In this document: positions 51,141 through 64,000 of the stretch, piece by piece
Position numbering within the stretch: position 1 is the first letter of the stretch
Layout: every line of letters starts with the position of its first letter
Source of the DNA: Linyphia triangularis
Lineage: Eukaryota; Arthropoda; Arachnida; Araneae; Linyphiidae
Length of the DNA: 64,000 bases
Assembly (NCBI GenBank): GCA_963978545.1
Contig: OZ021724.1
Span: 104,169,523-104,233,522 of the forward strand
Reading direction: 5' to 3'
The notes under the pieces: model-generated
What the model saw: the letters and a program-made list of their open reading frames with translations, nothing else
Database searches by the model: none
Told to the model about the DNA's origin: nothing
Program-made: the position numbers and the translations under genes

Positions 51141-53676
51141 TTTTTTTTTTTAAATCATAAAAAATTATAGCAAAAAATATTGCCAAACTGTCCATTTCTC
51201 TAAATGAATGATGAAAATATAAAAACCCTAGTTGCATTACGACTGCAACATGCATCAAAATTTAATCTAATCTACATTGTAATATCAATGAATTTAGTGC
51301 ATAAAAGAGTTTTACTAAATCCTATTATATGAACAGGCAAACTATTACCATTTCTGGAATTACGATGTTAGATAATTTTGAAATTTCTTACATTCTATTC
51401 GTTCAATTTAAAATTAGTTGGATACATATTTTTGAGTTCAAAAATCTTTTGAAATACGAAATGTAATACTTGAAATCCCCTACTTTTGTAATATAATTAC
51501 GAAAACAAATGTATCTAAAACTTTCACATTAAAAACGTTCGTGTAACAAACATTTGAGTGTCTTCAAATAAAATACATAACCTGTTTAGCAGTTTATCAC
51601 TAAATAATTTGTGTAATTTAAATTACATGACTTAATAGTTTATATACTTAATTATTCATTACATTAGTTTTAAATTTTTAATTGAACTAGAAAATCTGCT
51701 GTTGCCCACAACATTATTTTTAAACATTTTAGATATTTTTTTATGTAAGTTTTGACGTAATATAAATGATATTTCTTTTTTTGGATTGCGTTGAAATCAA
51801 TTATGTAATTAACTGTTCATTTGACAGTTAACATTAAACACATTTCGAATAAATTTATACTATATAAACGTTAAAATAAGTTACATTCCTTAATTCCTTA
51901 CTTCGATGTTAAATAAAGCATCATTATTTCGTCAATTTAACCAAATTTGTACGCGCACAGAATTTAAAAGTTGCTGTCAAAGTACATTAAAATATACTTT
52001 ATTGAATAAAAGTCTCATAGAAGAGGGAAGAAAATTAATCTAACATAATGACCCAAAATTAAATTTGCGTTGCGTTCAAAATGGAGCCCACATCGGCCTT
52101 AATTAAACTTAGAGAGCATATTTATTTCGAAACAACTAATAATCGATGTAATCTTAAACCCATTACAGCAAAATTTCACCCATTTAATCGATTCTTAAAA
52201 GCTTTCACTCAATTTTAATCTTGAAAAGAAGCAACAATATGGGACGCCACTTCTACGTTCTTTTTTGTTTGCCTTTTTTAACTCTCCATCACCGTTGCCA
52301 TTATTTTTAAACAAATACTTCCCTCTAATATTCAATCCAAGAACTATCAAATTTAACGCTAACGATAACCGTGTCTACAGTCTGCGCAAAAGCCTTCTTC
52401 TTTTCTTGAAAGATCGATAAAATAATAACTTAACTAAAAATGGGTAAATTCTTTTTTTTTTTTTTTTATTTGAAAATTTTTTGGAAGGATTTTTTGTTTG
52501 CAGATTACCCAGCTTCCCCGAGTCTTTAGCAATCAAGTCACGAGACGTTAGGGCTGTCAAAAAAGATCATTTATTTAAAACGGGCATAAGATTGTTCTAT
52601 TTTAGTCATTTTGTTTTTTATCAGGGATAAATAAATGTCACGTATTATTTATCACCGGCATTTTCTTATCAGTAAGCCACGCGAAAACAGTTTTATTTTC
52701 CTCGGCTGTCAAAAAGCTAGGTAGGTTTTTTTTTGTTTTTTTTTTCGTTCTTATCTCAACAATTTTTGCGGGTGTAGAAATATGCAAACGTTTGTGTTAT
52801 AATGTTTACATTCCACTTTCAAATATGGTGAGAGATCTGTTAATGTAGCAAATGTTTATTGGAACGTAGACGCGGTTATGAATTATCTGATAACCGTATA
52901 AATTTAAATTAAATGAGCTTTTAAGCGTTTACTTATCTTGAATTAATTTTTGTAACATACAAGTATCAATATATAACTATACTTCACATGTTTATAACAC
53001 TATGATAATAAAGAAATCTTTATAGTATTGTATATACGAACTACTGCGAACTGAAGCAATAAATAACATTAGTAAACAAATTAAAATCCAAATGCGAATT
53101 TGGTACTTTAAAAACCAATTCTGAAGTTAACTTTAATGTGTGAATTTACTTTATTGGGAATTAAGTTTTAACCCCCCCCCCCAAAAAAAAAAAACAAGCA
53201 TATAAAGTTTCAAAAATTGTCATTTAAGAATGCATGCAAGATTGTTTATTTTTTTAGTTTAATTATAAGATTATGAAAAAATATATTTAACAATGCATTA
53301 GAAGTGATTCATATATAAAATCCTACTTTGCTCTTTTTTTCATGTTGTGTAATCTTAAAATGTGATGTACATGTTATTGTCCTTTCCGTTATTTAGTGGT
53401 TATTACTGGTTATTTACTGGTTATTATTATTATTAATGGTCAGTTTATAGTAATACTAAGTAATTTATCTGATGAAGTGAATAATTTCGAGCGTTTATCA
53501 CACGAACTAAATCCTATTAAAATTATGGATGAGCTTAAGTGTGCACTAATATTCAATACGTTTAAGTTGGAATATAATAATAATGTTTTCGTAATGTATT
53601 TTTTGTTAACCATTTTTTTTTTTTTTTTTTTTTTTTCACTTTAAGGTGTTTCTGTGTAATGTAATTTATTTGACTA
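51141..53676. other. No gene seen; candidate conserved block near 52480-52740
   Basis: AT-rich with a C10A12 junction at 53173-53194. The block 52480-52740 is less AT-biased and carries GGCTGTCAAAAA twice (52551-52562 and about 52704-52715). No supported ORF; the 61- and 82-codon ORFs have no motif. Confidence 0.45.
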
Positions 53677-54991
53677 GGGGGCTTCGCCCCCTGCTCGCTA
53701 ACGCTCGCCAACCCCCAAACACCTCGCTGCGCTCGGATTGAGCGGCTTTGCCGCTCGAATTTGTGGTTAAAACATCTTGCTGCGCTCGAACAGGTTTGCC
53801 AGCCATAAAAAATGTAACCACATTTTTATAAATTTAATGTAAGGCCTAATAGAGAAAACACCCAAATTGCAAGTTTCATAATAGAAAGTTAAATATACTA
53901 TCAGCCAACATTCTGACTTAAAACTTCATTAGCTATGCCCTTACATTGAAGTCCCAATATCTTTTATTTATTCTGATAAAAAACAACGCGAGCTACACTC
54001 GCCAACCCCTGAATGCCTCGCTTGGGTTGGGATACAAACGCCTCACTACGCTCGGAAAATTCAAGTTTACATAAACAGAATAGTAAAATTTTAATTAAAG
54101 AGTAGTTGTATTAAGGATAGAGTGGATTTTTGTTTATCGACAGAGAAGGAAGTTATAATTCGCATGCTCTAATATTCTTTATAGATTTTGAACACAATCC
54201 TTTAGGATAACATTGTAATGTCCATTAATTCCTGAAATATAACCAATTAAATTTAATGGCATTTAAAAAATGTTAGTGTTTGCAAATTAGAACAATAAAT
54301 GTAAATGTTTATAGATAAGGACCCAATTCCATCCTGGTACACCTTTTAAAAACATTAGGTATTAGCTCTAATAATAAACTAAGCAAAAAACATTTATATT
54401 CAATTAAAATTTTAAAGAGATCATTAATTAGCCAGAGATGTATCCTGTTTCTGAAGCAAGCCTGACAGAGTCTAAATCAGTACAGCAATCATAAATTTCC
54501 AAGTAATATACATCTGTGACAAAACAAATAATTTTTACATTTTTATATATGCAAAACAATTAATGCACACTTCCTAAATATTCACGTCGCCCCTTTAGAG
54601 AACGACGTCCAACGCGAGGCATTTTCTGGGTAGAAATACTTCAAAATAATAATTACTCTAATACAAAAATGCTTCAGAAAAACAGAAAAAAATCAACTTT
54701 GAAACGAAAAGTTTAAAAAGAGCTTTAAAATTAGCAACGGGTTTGTTGTTCACGAACGTAAGGATGTTGCCATTCATATATTCAAAATCATTGAGGCTTT
54801 GTAGTAGCTTAATGATGAAAAATATTGAAATTTAAATAATTAATAAAGTGTTAATAAATTATTTTGGCACGTTTTGGCAAATCTACAGCTTATTTCCTTT
54901 AAAATGACACCTTGATCATTGAAATTGGTTGAGCAGTTTAGGCGGACGGACTAACCCCAAAAAACGTATTGCCTATTAAATATATAGATAT
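53677..54991 (+). mobile_element. GC-hairpin-headed non-autonomous repeat
   Basis: The head has perfect hairpins GGGGGCTTCGCCCCC (53677-53691) and GAGCGGCTTTGCCGCTC (53740-53756) and repeated CTCGCTGCGCTCG-type motifs, then becomes AT-rich. The tail has a GGCGGACGGACTAACCCC stretch and stops at TATATAGATA. This plan is common in arthropod non-autonomous repeats (Helentron-like or LINE-related); the class is not certain. Confidence 0.5.
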
Positions 54992-55574
54992 AATAAATAA
55001 TGCTTCCATCTTATGAATAACAGGCATTAATATTATTATAAAACATTTTTATTGCTAACCAGTTTTATTGAGAACCAAGTTTTATTACTAACAAGTGTTA
55101 TTGCATGTTATTTCTTATTCTTCATGATACAAAAATTACCTTAGAATTACGCATACGGTAAATATTGCCTAGTAATTCACAACGACTGAATTTCATGGTA
55201 ATAATAATATTTGTTGTTCAATGTGACTAATTTACATTATTTATCACATCTACTAAAATACATGTTTAAAATTAAACATAGCTGGTTTTAATAATACGAA
55301 CCAAATTTTTACTTTAACCATAACATATAGATACTCTTTAGATAAAACTTTATTTTACAAGCTGAATAAAAAAAAAGTTCGTGAAGTCTTAGAGGAATAT
55401 ATATATAAATAAGTTTTTACTATATGTCGGATAATTGTTGTCTTTGAGGATTTATTTAGAATAATTTAATTAATTTGATTTAATTATAATTTGTTATACT
55501 TTTTACGTTTATTTCAAACATTTTCAATAAGTATCTTTTCTCCATGGTGCCAACAGTTTGTAACTACACGTTCC
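54992..55574. other. No gene seen
   Basis: AT-rich, nothing recognised. Confidence 0.6.
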
Positions 55575-55740
55575 AGACGACATAAAAAAATTAGTTATTT
55601 ATGCAACTATTAGTGAGGAAAGTAATACTTTTTCAAACGAGATAAAATACTTATTTGAAGAGTGCGATAACACGAGTTAAATCATTTGCTGAGTTTAAAA
55701 AAGTGATTTCCCACGTGTTGAATGCAAAAAATATATATTT
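55575..55740 (+). repeat. Dispersed repeat family H, copy 2
   Basis: Paralogous to the reverse complement of 13250-13520. The (TG)n tract begins where the similarity ends. Confidence 0.6.
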
Positions 55741-55741
55741 A

Positions 55742-58088
<2,347 letters not shown>

Positions 58089-58625
58089 TTTACTTGTTTA
58101 AAAGATTTTTAAGGCGTTTATTGTTTGCGTGTATTTTATCAAACAGATGTTATAATAATAGTTACAATTTTCTGGTTTAAAAGGATTTTGAGGCGTTTAT
58201 TCTTGTTTCCGTGCATTTTGTAAAGCAGATGCTCTTCTCTGTAATAACAGTGACGATTTACTTGATTAAAAGGTTTTCGATGTGTTTGTGTTTCCGTGTA
58301 TTGTGTCAAGCAGATGTACTTCCCTGTAATAACAGCGACGATTTACTTGTTTAAAAGATTTTTGTGAGGCGTTTATTCTTATTCCTGTGTATTTTTCAAA
58401 CAAATGAACTACCCTGTAATAACACTGATGATTTACTTGTTTAAAAGGTTATTGAAACGTTTTTTCCTGTTTCAGTGTATTTTGTTAGACAGATGTTCTT
58501 CTCTGTAATAACAGTGACGATTTACTTGTTTAAAAGGTTTTTGAGGCTTTTATTCTTGTTTACGTGATTTTTTTTTCAATCAGATGTACTTCCCTGGAAC
58601 AACAGTGACAATTTACTTTCTTATG
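58089..58625. repeat. Tandem array, 79-91-bp unit, about 6 copies
   Basis: The anchor TTTACTTGTTTAAAAG recurs near 58089, 58168, 58257, 58342, 58432 and 58521, with a last partial at 58612. Other shared strings are CAGATGT, CTGTAATAACAGTGACGA and GGCGTTTATTCTTGTTT. Units are well diverged, so the array is old. Confidence 0.88.
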
Positions 58626-59349
58626 GAAGCTTTTAAATATGTACCTGGAAGTAAATTATTTAATTTATTAGAGAGTCAGCAGCTTCTCTTAACAGAAAGT
58701 TTTGCGTGTATTAAAGATCTCTGGGGATATTTTCTAAAAAAAATTTAATAAATCATACCTGGTGTAAATATATATGTTTAATTTCAACTTCAAAGAGCAT
58801 GTTTTTTTGCCAAACGTAACAAGTTTGTGACATATTCCTTTTTAAAAATATAAACTTGCAGATATTTGTTTCAAAATATTGTTAACTTTGACAAGTGGAT
58901 TTATAAATCATTAAATGTCGTGAAATAGAACATTATCATACAAGCTTAGTACATGGATCTGATAAACCACTGAAAAAATAAATATTTTAGTGGTGTTTTT
59001 TTGTGACTGTAGCAGTCATATTTCATATTGTTAAAATAATAGAAATTCCTAAGCGATAATTGTTAATATCAAACAAGTAACAGTAGTTCTTTTAAATTTG
59101 GAAAATTTTTATTAGTATTTTTTATTTCTAGAATATAGTTATAATTATTTTTTATAGTTATTGGAGCACTTGATTATCCATTTAGGTATAATTTTTGAAG
59201 TACTTGATTACCCAATTTGGGTTAAGTTGTTTATTCTAAGAAAGTTTCCTTTGCACACAAAAGCAGTTCTTCTCACTCCGCGAACAAAATAAAAAAAAAT
59301 ATTTTAATAATATATAACCTGCTTAGGGCAAATGTACAGTTTTCCCTGG
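58626..59349. other. No gene seen
   Basis: AT-rich, nothing recognised. Confidence 0.6.
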
Positions 59350-59357
59350 ACCTTAAG

Positions 59358-59870
59358 TAGAGGTAGGCAATATATCGATACGCCGATATTTTTATCGATA
59401 TTTCCAAAAAAATATCGATAAAAGTCACCGATATATCGATATTTTCAAAAATGTTTAGTTTTTTGATGATCGTTTTGTAGTTCCATGTGTTTTTTCAATT
59501 TTCTTTATTCCCTTTTCAAAAACTTCAATACTAAAGTTTGAACTTAGCTGAGAGACAGTTAAAATGGCACCAATATTCAATATTTTGAAAGCTATTGAAA
59601 ATTATCTAAGTTTTTCTTAAAATCACTGCACCAATTAAGCGAAAATATAACTTTTTTTTTTGTAATAGATCCATTTCAGTTGAAAAAGTAATCACCTTAC
59701 GAAAAAGCAATCATGTAAAATAGAAATTCGCTCCGAAAAACTATGTTTCAGGCAAAATTGAAAATCAAATTAAAAAAATCATGTATCGATATATCGATAT
59801 TTTATCGATTTTGGTTTCTATGCAACGATTTAGTATCGATATTTATTTTGATCGATATTTCCGACCTCTA
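59358..59870. mobile_element. hAT-like MITE with ATCGAT-rich ends
   Basis: 513 bp starting TAGAGGTAGGCAATATATCG and ending, on the complementary strand, TAGAGGTCGGAAATATCGAT. The flanking 8-mers ACCTTAAG (59350-59357) and GCTTTAAG (59871-59878) match at 6 of 8. Both ends are packed with TATCGATA motifs. Non-coding. Confidence 0.7.
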
Positions 59871-59935
59871 GCTTTAAGTCATAGCTCATTACGAATTTTT
59901 GTTTTTGCTTTTTTTAATTATTTAAGGTATACATA

Positions 59936-60595
59936 TACATTAGGAATCGCGAAATTTGACTCAAGTCTGTGTGTTTGTTTTTTGGTTTTAAAATATTCCC
60001 AAATTCATTACCATTAAAATGATACCATTTTCTTACCTAGACTAAAATTACTTTTTAAATTACAGTAGGTTTCGTTAACCTGTTTTGTATCACGTTCATT
60101 AGTGTAGTAAATTTTAAACGCGTTTTCTGAAGAATGACATTTTGGTGTTATATGACTTTACGCCAACGGTCATAACTTCAAAATAAATTATCCGATTTAC
60201 AAAATTCTAATTTTGTTTTGTTGACAATAATTGTGAATGTGTTTTCTATGGAGCATCTAATATATATTGTTATAAACACATTTTTTATGCATATTGTAAT
60301 CTTAATTTTTTGTTAAAAGCTATGTATTATTTTTAAACTTTTTATTTAAAAACTTATAATTTAATTAATATTGAAGCAAATTCAAAATGCTCCATTAGAA
60401 CATGCGTCAACATAATATCTTTTATTTGCAATAGAAATATTACCTCTAAGTTAATTACAAGTTTATTTATATACGTTCTAATAATGTTCTAATTAGTCAC
60501 TTTAATTGGTCATTTTTAATTCTGATATACTGCTAAAAAGTTTGAAATTATAACCCAAAAAGTAAATTAAATCATCTCAATTGTATATGTATAGC
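59936..60595 (+). mobile_element. TTAA-flanked TIR element, family P1 copy c
   Basis: 660 bp between TTAA at 59932-59935 and 60596-60599. Same orientation as 9-732 with an internal deletion of about 52 bp after CACTTTAATTG. The right TIR has one substitution (TATAGC for TATACC). Confidence 0.87.
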
Positions 60596-60599
60596 TTAA

Positions 60600-61849
60600 G
60601 CTCTATAAAACTTCGATATATCAATACAACTGAACAACATCAGCATACATCTCTTTTTATACAAGCCGGTGGAGCAGGCGCATGCGCACACAATTCCTTT
60701 CCTGCGCATGCCCAAACATAAAGTGGGGACGGACACCGGACCACACTTTTGACCAATTGAAGACAATATCCTTGGACCCAGGATAGCAAAATTGTAATGT
60801 GTACTTTTCATTATTTGTCGTTTTGAAAAGTTAAAATAATGTCAGTGAAAACAACTCAATAACTTGACAACATTTTATTCATAAAGTATTAACAAAGAGA
60901 GATTTAGGCATTCAATGGCGATAAATCCTCTACACCAAGGCTTAGCATCTGAAGCTTGAGTTACTGCGCATTTTAGTTGCAGAGAACAACACAATATAAA
61001 TAATTAATGTTCAAGGAAAAAAAGAGCTGCAATTATAAAATAGGAAAAATCTTTTGAAATTATGTATTTGTATGTCTTCTTATTACATTCATGATGCAAA
61101 ATAAATTTAGAACATATTTCTTATTTTTTTAATCATTAGTAATCTAAAAAAAAATCTTATCTTAATTGAAGAATTATCTGATACTATATTTTGAAAAAAT
61201 TGTATAATGAATGTGGAATTAAAAAACGATTACTTTAATTTTCAACAAAACTACTAATTATCAATTTATAATTGTTCTGGGATTCAACATCTTTTTAACA
61301 CTTAAAATGTTATAAAATCAAAAGGCACATATTTCTAACGGGATTATAATTTATAAAACTTTCTTAACTTTCAAAAACAAGCCCATAACCATAAGTTCAC
61401 TTTTCTCCTACTTGGAAATAAGTTTTAAAAAATAAATTACAATAAAACTTCAAATACTTCACGGTTGCTAATGTGCAATACAAAATGATCTTAAATATGT
61501 AAATGGAAACAGTCCGAGAAAATATTTAAGAATATACTATACAATACTTTATTATTCCGATCATGTTCATATTACGAAACGTATTTTCATTACGAAAATG
61601 CTTTATTACAAAAATTTTACAGTACCATTTGGGAAACGAAAAGTCTTAATACTGTAAAAGAAAAAGTGCTCTATCCATAATTATTAGTTTTGAAAATCAT
61701 ACGTTTTATAAACTAGTTATGTGAAACATCGCGAAACTTTCAATTACACTTTAATATTGATCATTGCATTAAAATTTAACATGGTGTTATTTGCCATTTT
61801 CATATTTTCACTCATTTAATAAAAATAGACAGTTTGGCGAGATTTTTGG
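60600..61849. other. No gene seen; NRF-1-like motif pair
   Basis: GCGCATGCGC at 60678-60687 and TGCGCATGCCC at 60702-60712 match or approach the NRF-1/ewg consensus, within a short GC-richer stretch (60660-60780). No supported ORF next to it. Confidence 0.45.
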
Positions 61850-62440
61850 TAATAATTTTCACAACAGTAATTAAAAAAAATGCCAAATGGTGAAATTGGT
61901 GATTTTATTCGATAACCATTACATTGTCTTTTCCTGTGCGTGAAATGGCAAAAATCAACCTTTGATGGTCGATGCTCGCGGGCAGAGAGTTATGTGTTAA
62001 AATCACTCGTTTTTCAACTTTTTACGCTTTTATCGCATTTCTACGGGAATTTTGAAGGTGGGGACAATTAGAACACAAAGTGCATTAGCACAGAGAATTT
62101 CATCAAAGTCGTTAGAGCCGTTTCTTAGCAATTGCTGAAAAGCATAATTTTGTTCATGATTTTTCATGATTTCAACCTTATGCGTATGCGCAATTTTGAC
62201 CAAAACTCTAATGATAGGTCCCGTGGCCGCCACCAATCCTCACACCAAATTTGAACTTAGTAGATCAATTTGTTCGGGAGTTATGCTGACCTCGAAACAC
62301 ACTGACACACAGTCATTTTTTTCTATAGCCCTTTTTGAATTCAGGATGTTCCAAATTTTGGAGAAATGCAAAAACAATCAATTTTTTTGTGACCGAATTC
62401 GGTACTTTCATTACCTTATGTAAACGATAGTTAAAATTAA
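61850..62440 (+). repeat. Dispersed repeat family D, copy 3
   Basis: Paralogous to 27545-27846 and to the reverse complement of 50545-51140. It is the longest copy, and its terminal hairpin is eroded (GTACTTTCATTACCTTATGT). Confidence 0.75.
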
Positions 62441-64000
62441 AAATTAACCATGTAATAATAATGCAAAATGGTTGAAGATAAACACAATAGAGATATAGCA
62501 TTATTAAATAGAATTATTTATGACTTTTTATTGTTAATAATTATATAAGATGAAAAGTCGCAAACGGTAAATGATGAAAATTAGATACACTGCCTTCAAA
62601 CTTAAAGCAACAACATTGAAACTATTACATTTGCATTTGTTTCAACTCGCCAAAAGAGCGATGTGTCGCCGCAAAGTTGCAACCCCGATCTATTGCTGCT
62701 CCGTTATCTGTCTCCCCGACTCTGAATGGGGCGTCCAATGTAACGGGCAGTGATGAACTATCCGTGTCATCAGCGCCCCCGATCTGCTTGCCGGGGCGCA
62801 ACCGATTGAAAAGCAACGGGTGGTTCGCAGCAGTGGGCTCAATGGATTCATTTGCAGGGATGTGAAGAGGGGGGGGGGGAGAAAACACTGGAATTTTTGG
62901 GATGAAATCAGTGAAAAGAAATCAAACTGGGACGAAAATTGCTTCGAGTTTGATAAAAGTTTTTGTGAACTTAAAAAGGGGTATGACTGTCTAAGAGTGT
63001 GTTTTATGAAAATGAAAGAATTTTATATTTTATGAACGGGATATTTATAGTTAAAGTGATATATGTCAATTGTATGGTTGAAAATACAAGTGCACCAAGT
63101 TTAAATATTTATTTGCTACAGTTATAAATACTCTAAGATGCAACGTAATTAGCTTTTTATGACCATAGAAAGTATCTAGATTTTGACAGCAAGAATCTAA
63201 TAAAATACCTTTTTAAGAAATATTTTTGTAGCTAAACCAGGCAAATACCATGCAAGTAAAATTTTGCAACTTTTAAATTAACATCTGCATTTATAAATGA
63301 CATCTTTTTCTATTAAGATTGTAGCAAATAACAATAACTATCACCTGTCAATTTATTGTTTGCGTTCAAAAACAAGTCAAAAGTAGCAGAAAGAGAAAAC
63401 TTGTTACAGAATATGTATATTCTAATCCGATATCTCCTTTTGAAGCCATGATGAGAACTTCTCATAAAAATCGTATGGAAATATTTTAACAATCAACTTT
63501 TGAAGAACTTCTAGTTTTCTTCTTTGAAGTACTTCTAGTTTTCATCACTTCCCGTTACATTTTCTAATGAATATTATCAAATCCTTCTTATTTTATAGGG
63601 ACCTACCAATTGCTGTTTGACACTTGGTTGTAACACTTATAGCTTAGGCCTAATATTTTAAGTTATTTTCGAAGAAGGAACACAATGGTCATTTCCAAAT
63701 TGCAATCTCTATCCTTCCATTTTAACAGTTATTATAAAAGCATGAGTATATGTATACTTATTTGACTTTGAAGTGGATGATATAAACTTGGTTAACATAA
63801 TATAAATACAAATTTTTAAAAAACACGATGCAAGGCACCTAAAACGAATTGTTACTATTCAAGTTATCAATTTTTCATGTCTAAAATATTAACTGCAAAT
63901 ATTTCAATCAAGAAATATATAATTCTATTTGATTGAATTATAAAAGGATAATGGATATGTAAATGCATATTATGCATAAAAATGGTACGGAAATATTTCA
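62441..64000. other. No gene confirmed; GC-rich island at 62640-62880
   Basis: The island contains CpG-rich strings such as GTGTCGCCGCAAAG and TGCCGGGGCGCAACC, a G11 run near 62869-62879, and overlapping ORFs on both strands (87 codons minus, 62 codons plus) that I cannot assign. It could be the first exon or UTR of a host gene. Downstream to the window end is AT-rich. Confidence 0.45.

Noticed and set aside
62625..62888. 87-codon minus ORF in the GC-rich island
   Set aside because: No domain recognised and the opposite strand is equally open; kept only as an island of interest.

Overview
This is AT-rich eukaryotic intergenic or intronic DNA, most likely from an arthropod and possibly a chelicerate. 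The basis is a Gypsy-type retrotransposon whose Gag carries coiled-coil AGQE-type repeats, a tRNA-Leu primer site, a LINE C-terminus of arthropod type, a Tigger/pogo transposase fossil, tRNA-derived SINEs, and a decayed copy of an arthropod repeat-associated protein. I see no intact host gene, rRNA gene or functional tRNA gene. The window is best read as layered transposable elements. Species assignment is inference. Layout, left to right: 0-5 kb holds a decayed coding fossil broken by two TTAA-flanked elements, followed by two more TTAA-flanked TIR elements. 5-17 kb holds two copies of a ~660-bp foldback MITE (called B here), an 86-bp tandem array, a 109-bp hairpin element and a SINE with a 15-bp target duplication. 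17.8-21.5 kb holds the most complete mobile element: a 3,676-bp minus-strand Gypsy-type LTR retrotransposon. By eye its two 466-bp LTRs are identical. Its internal region encodes Gag and protease, then jumps in frame to the integrase C-terminus, so reverse transcriptase, RNase H and the integrase core are missing. 23-26.8 kb holds nested Helentron/HINE-like repeats with a 13-unit 148-bp array. 27-33 kb holds more MITEs, an LTR-like promoter region and a solo LTR of the same Gypsy family with a GTAT duplication. 33-40 kb is AT-rich with a LINE 3' end. 40-51 kb has a hAT-type MITE, a 143-bp array, a palindromic MITE nested in a TTAA element, an inverted pair of 700-bp repeats, a second SINE with a visible empty-site paralog, and the Tigger fossil. 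51-64 kb is mostly unique AT-rich DNA with a GC-hairpin repeat, a (TG)n tract, an 80-90-bp array, another hAT-like MITE and a third copy of TTAA family P1. The LTR retrotransposon is non-autonomous: it could supply Gag and protease (if the single in-frame TGA in gag is read through or is recent) but must borrow reverse transcriptase and integrase. Its LTR holds two heat-shock-element-like clusters just upstream of its TATA box, and one is conserved in the divergent solo LTR. This is the most testable regulatory idea in the window.
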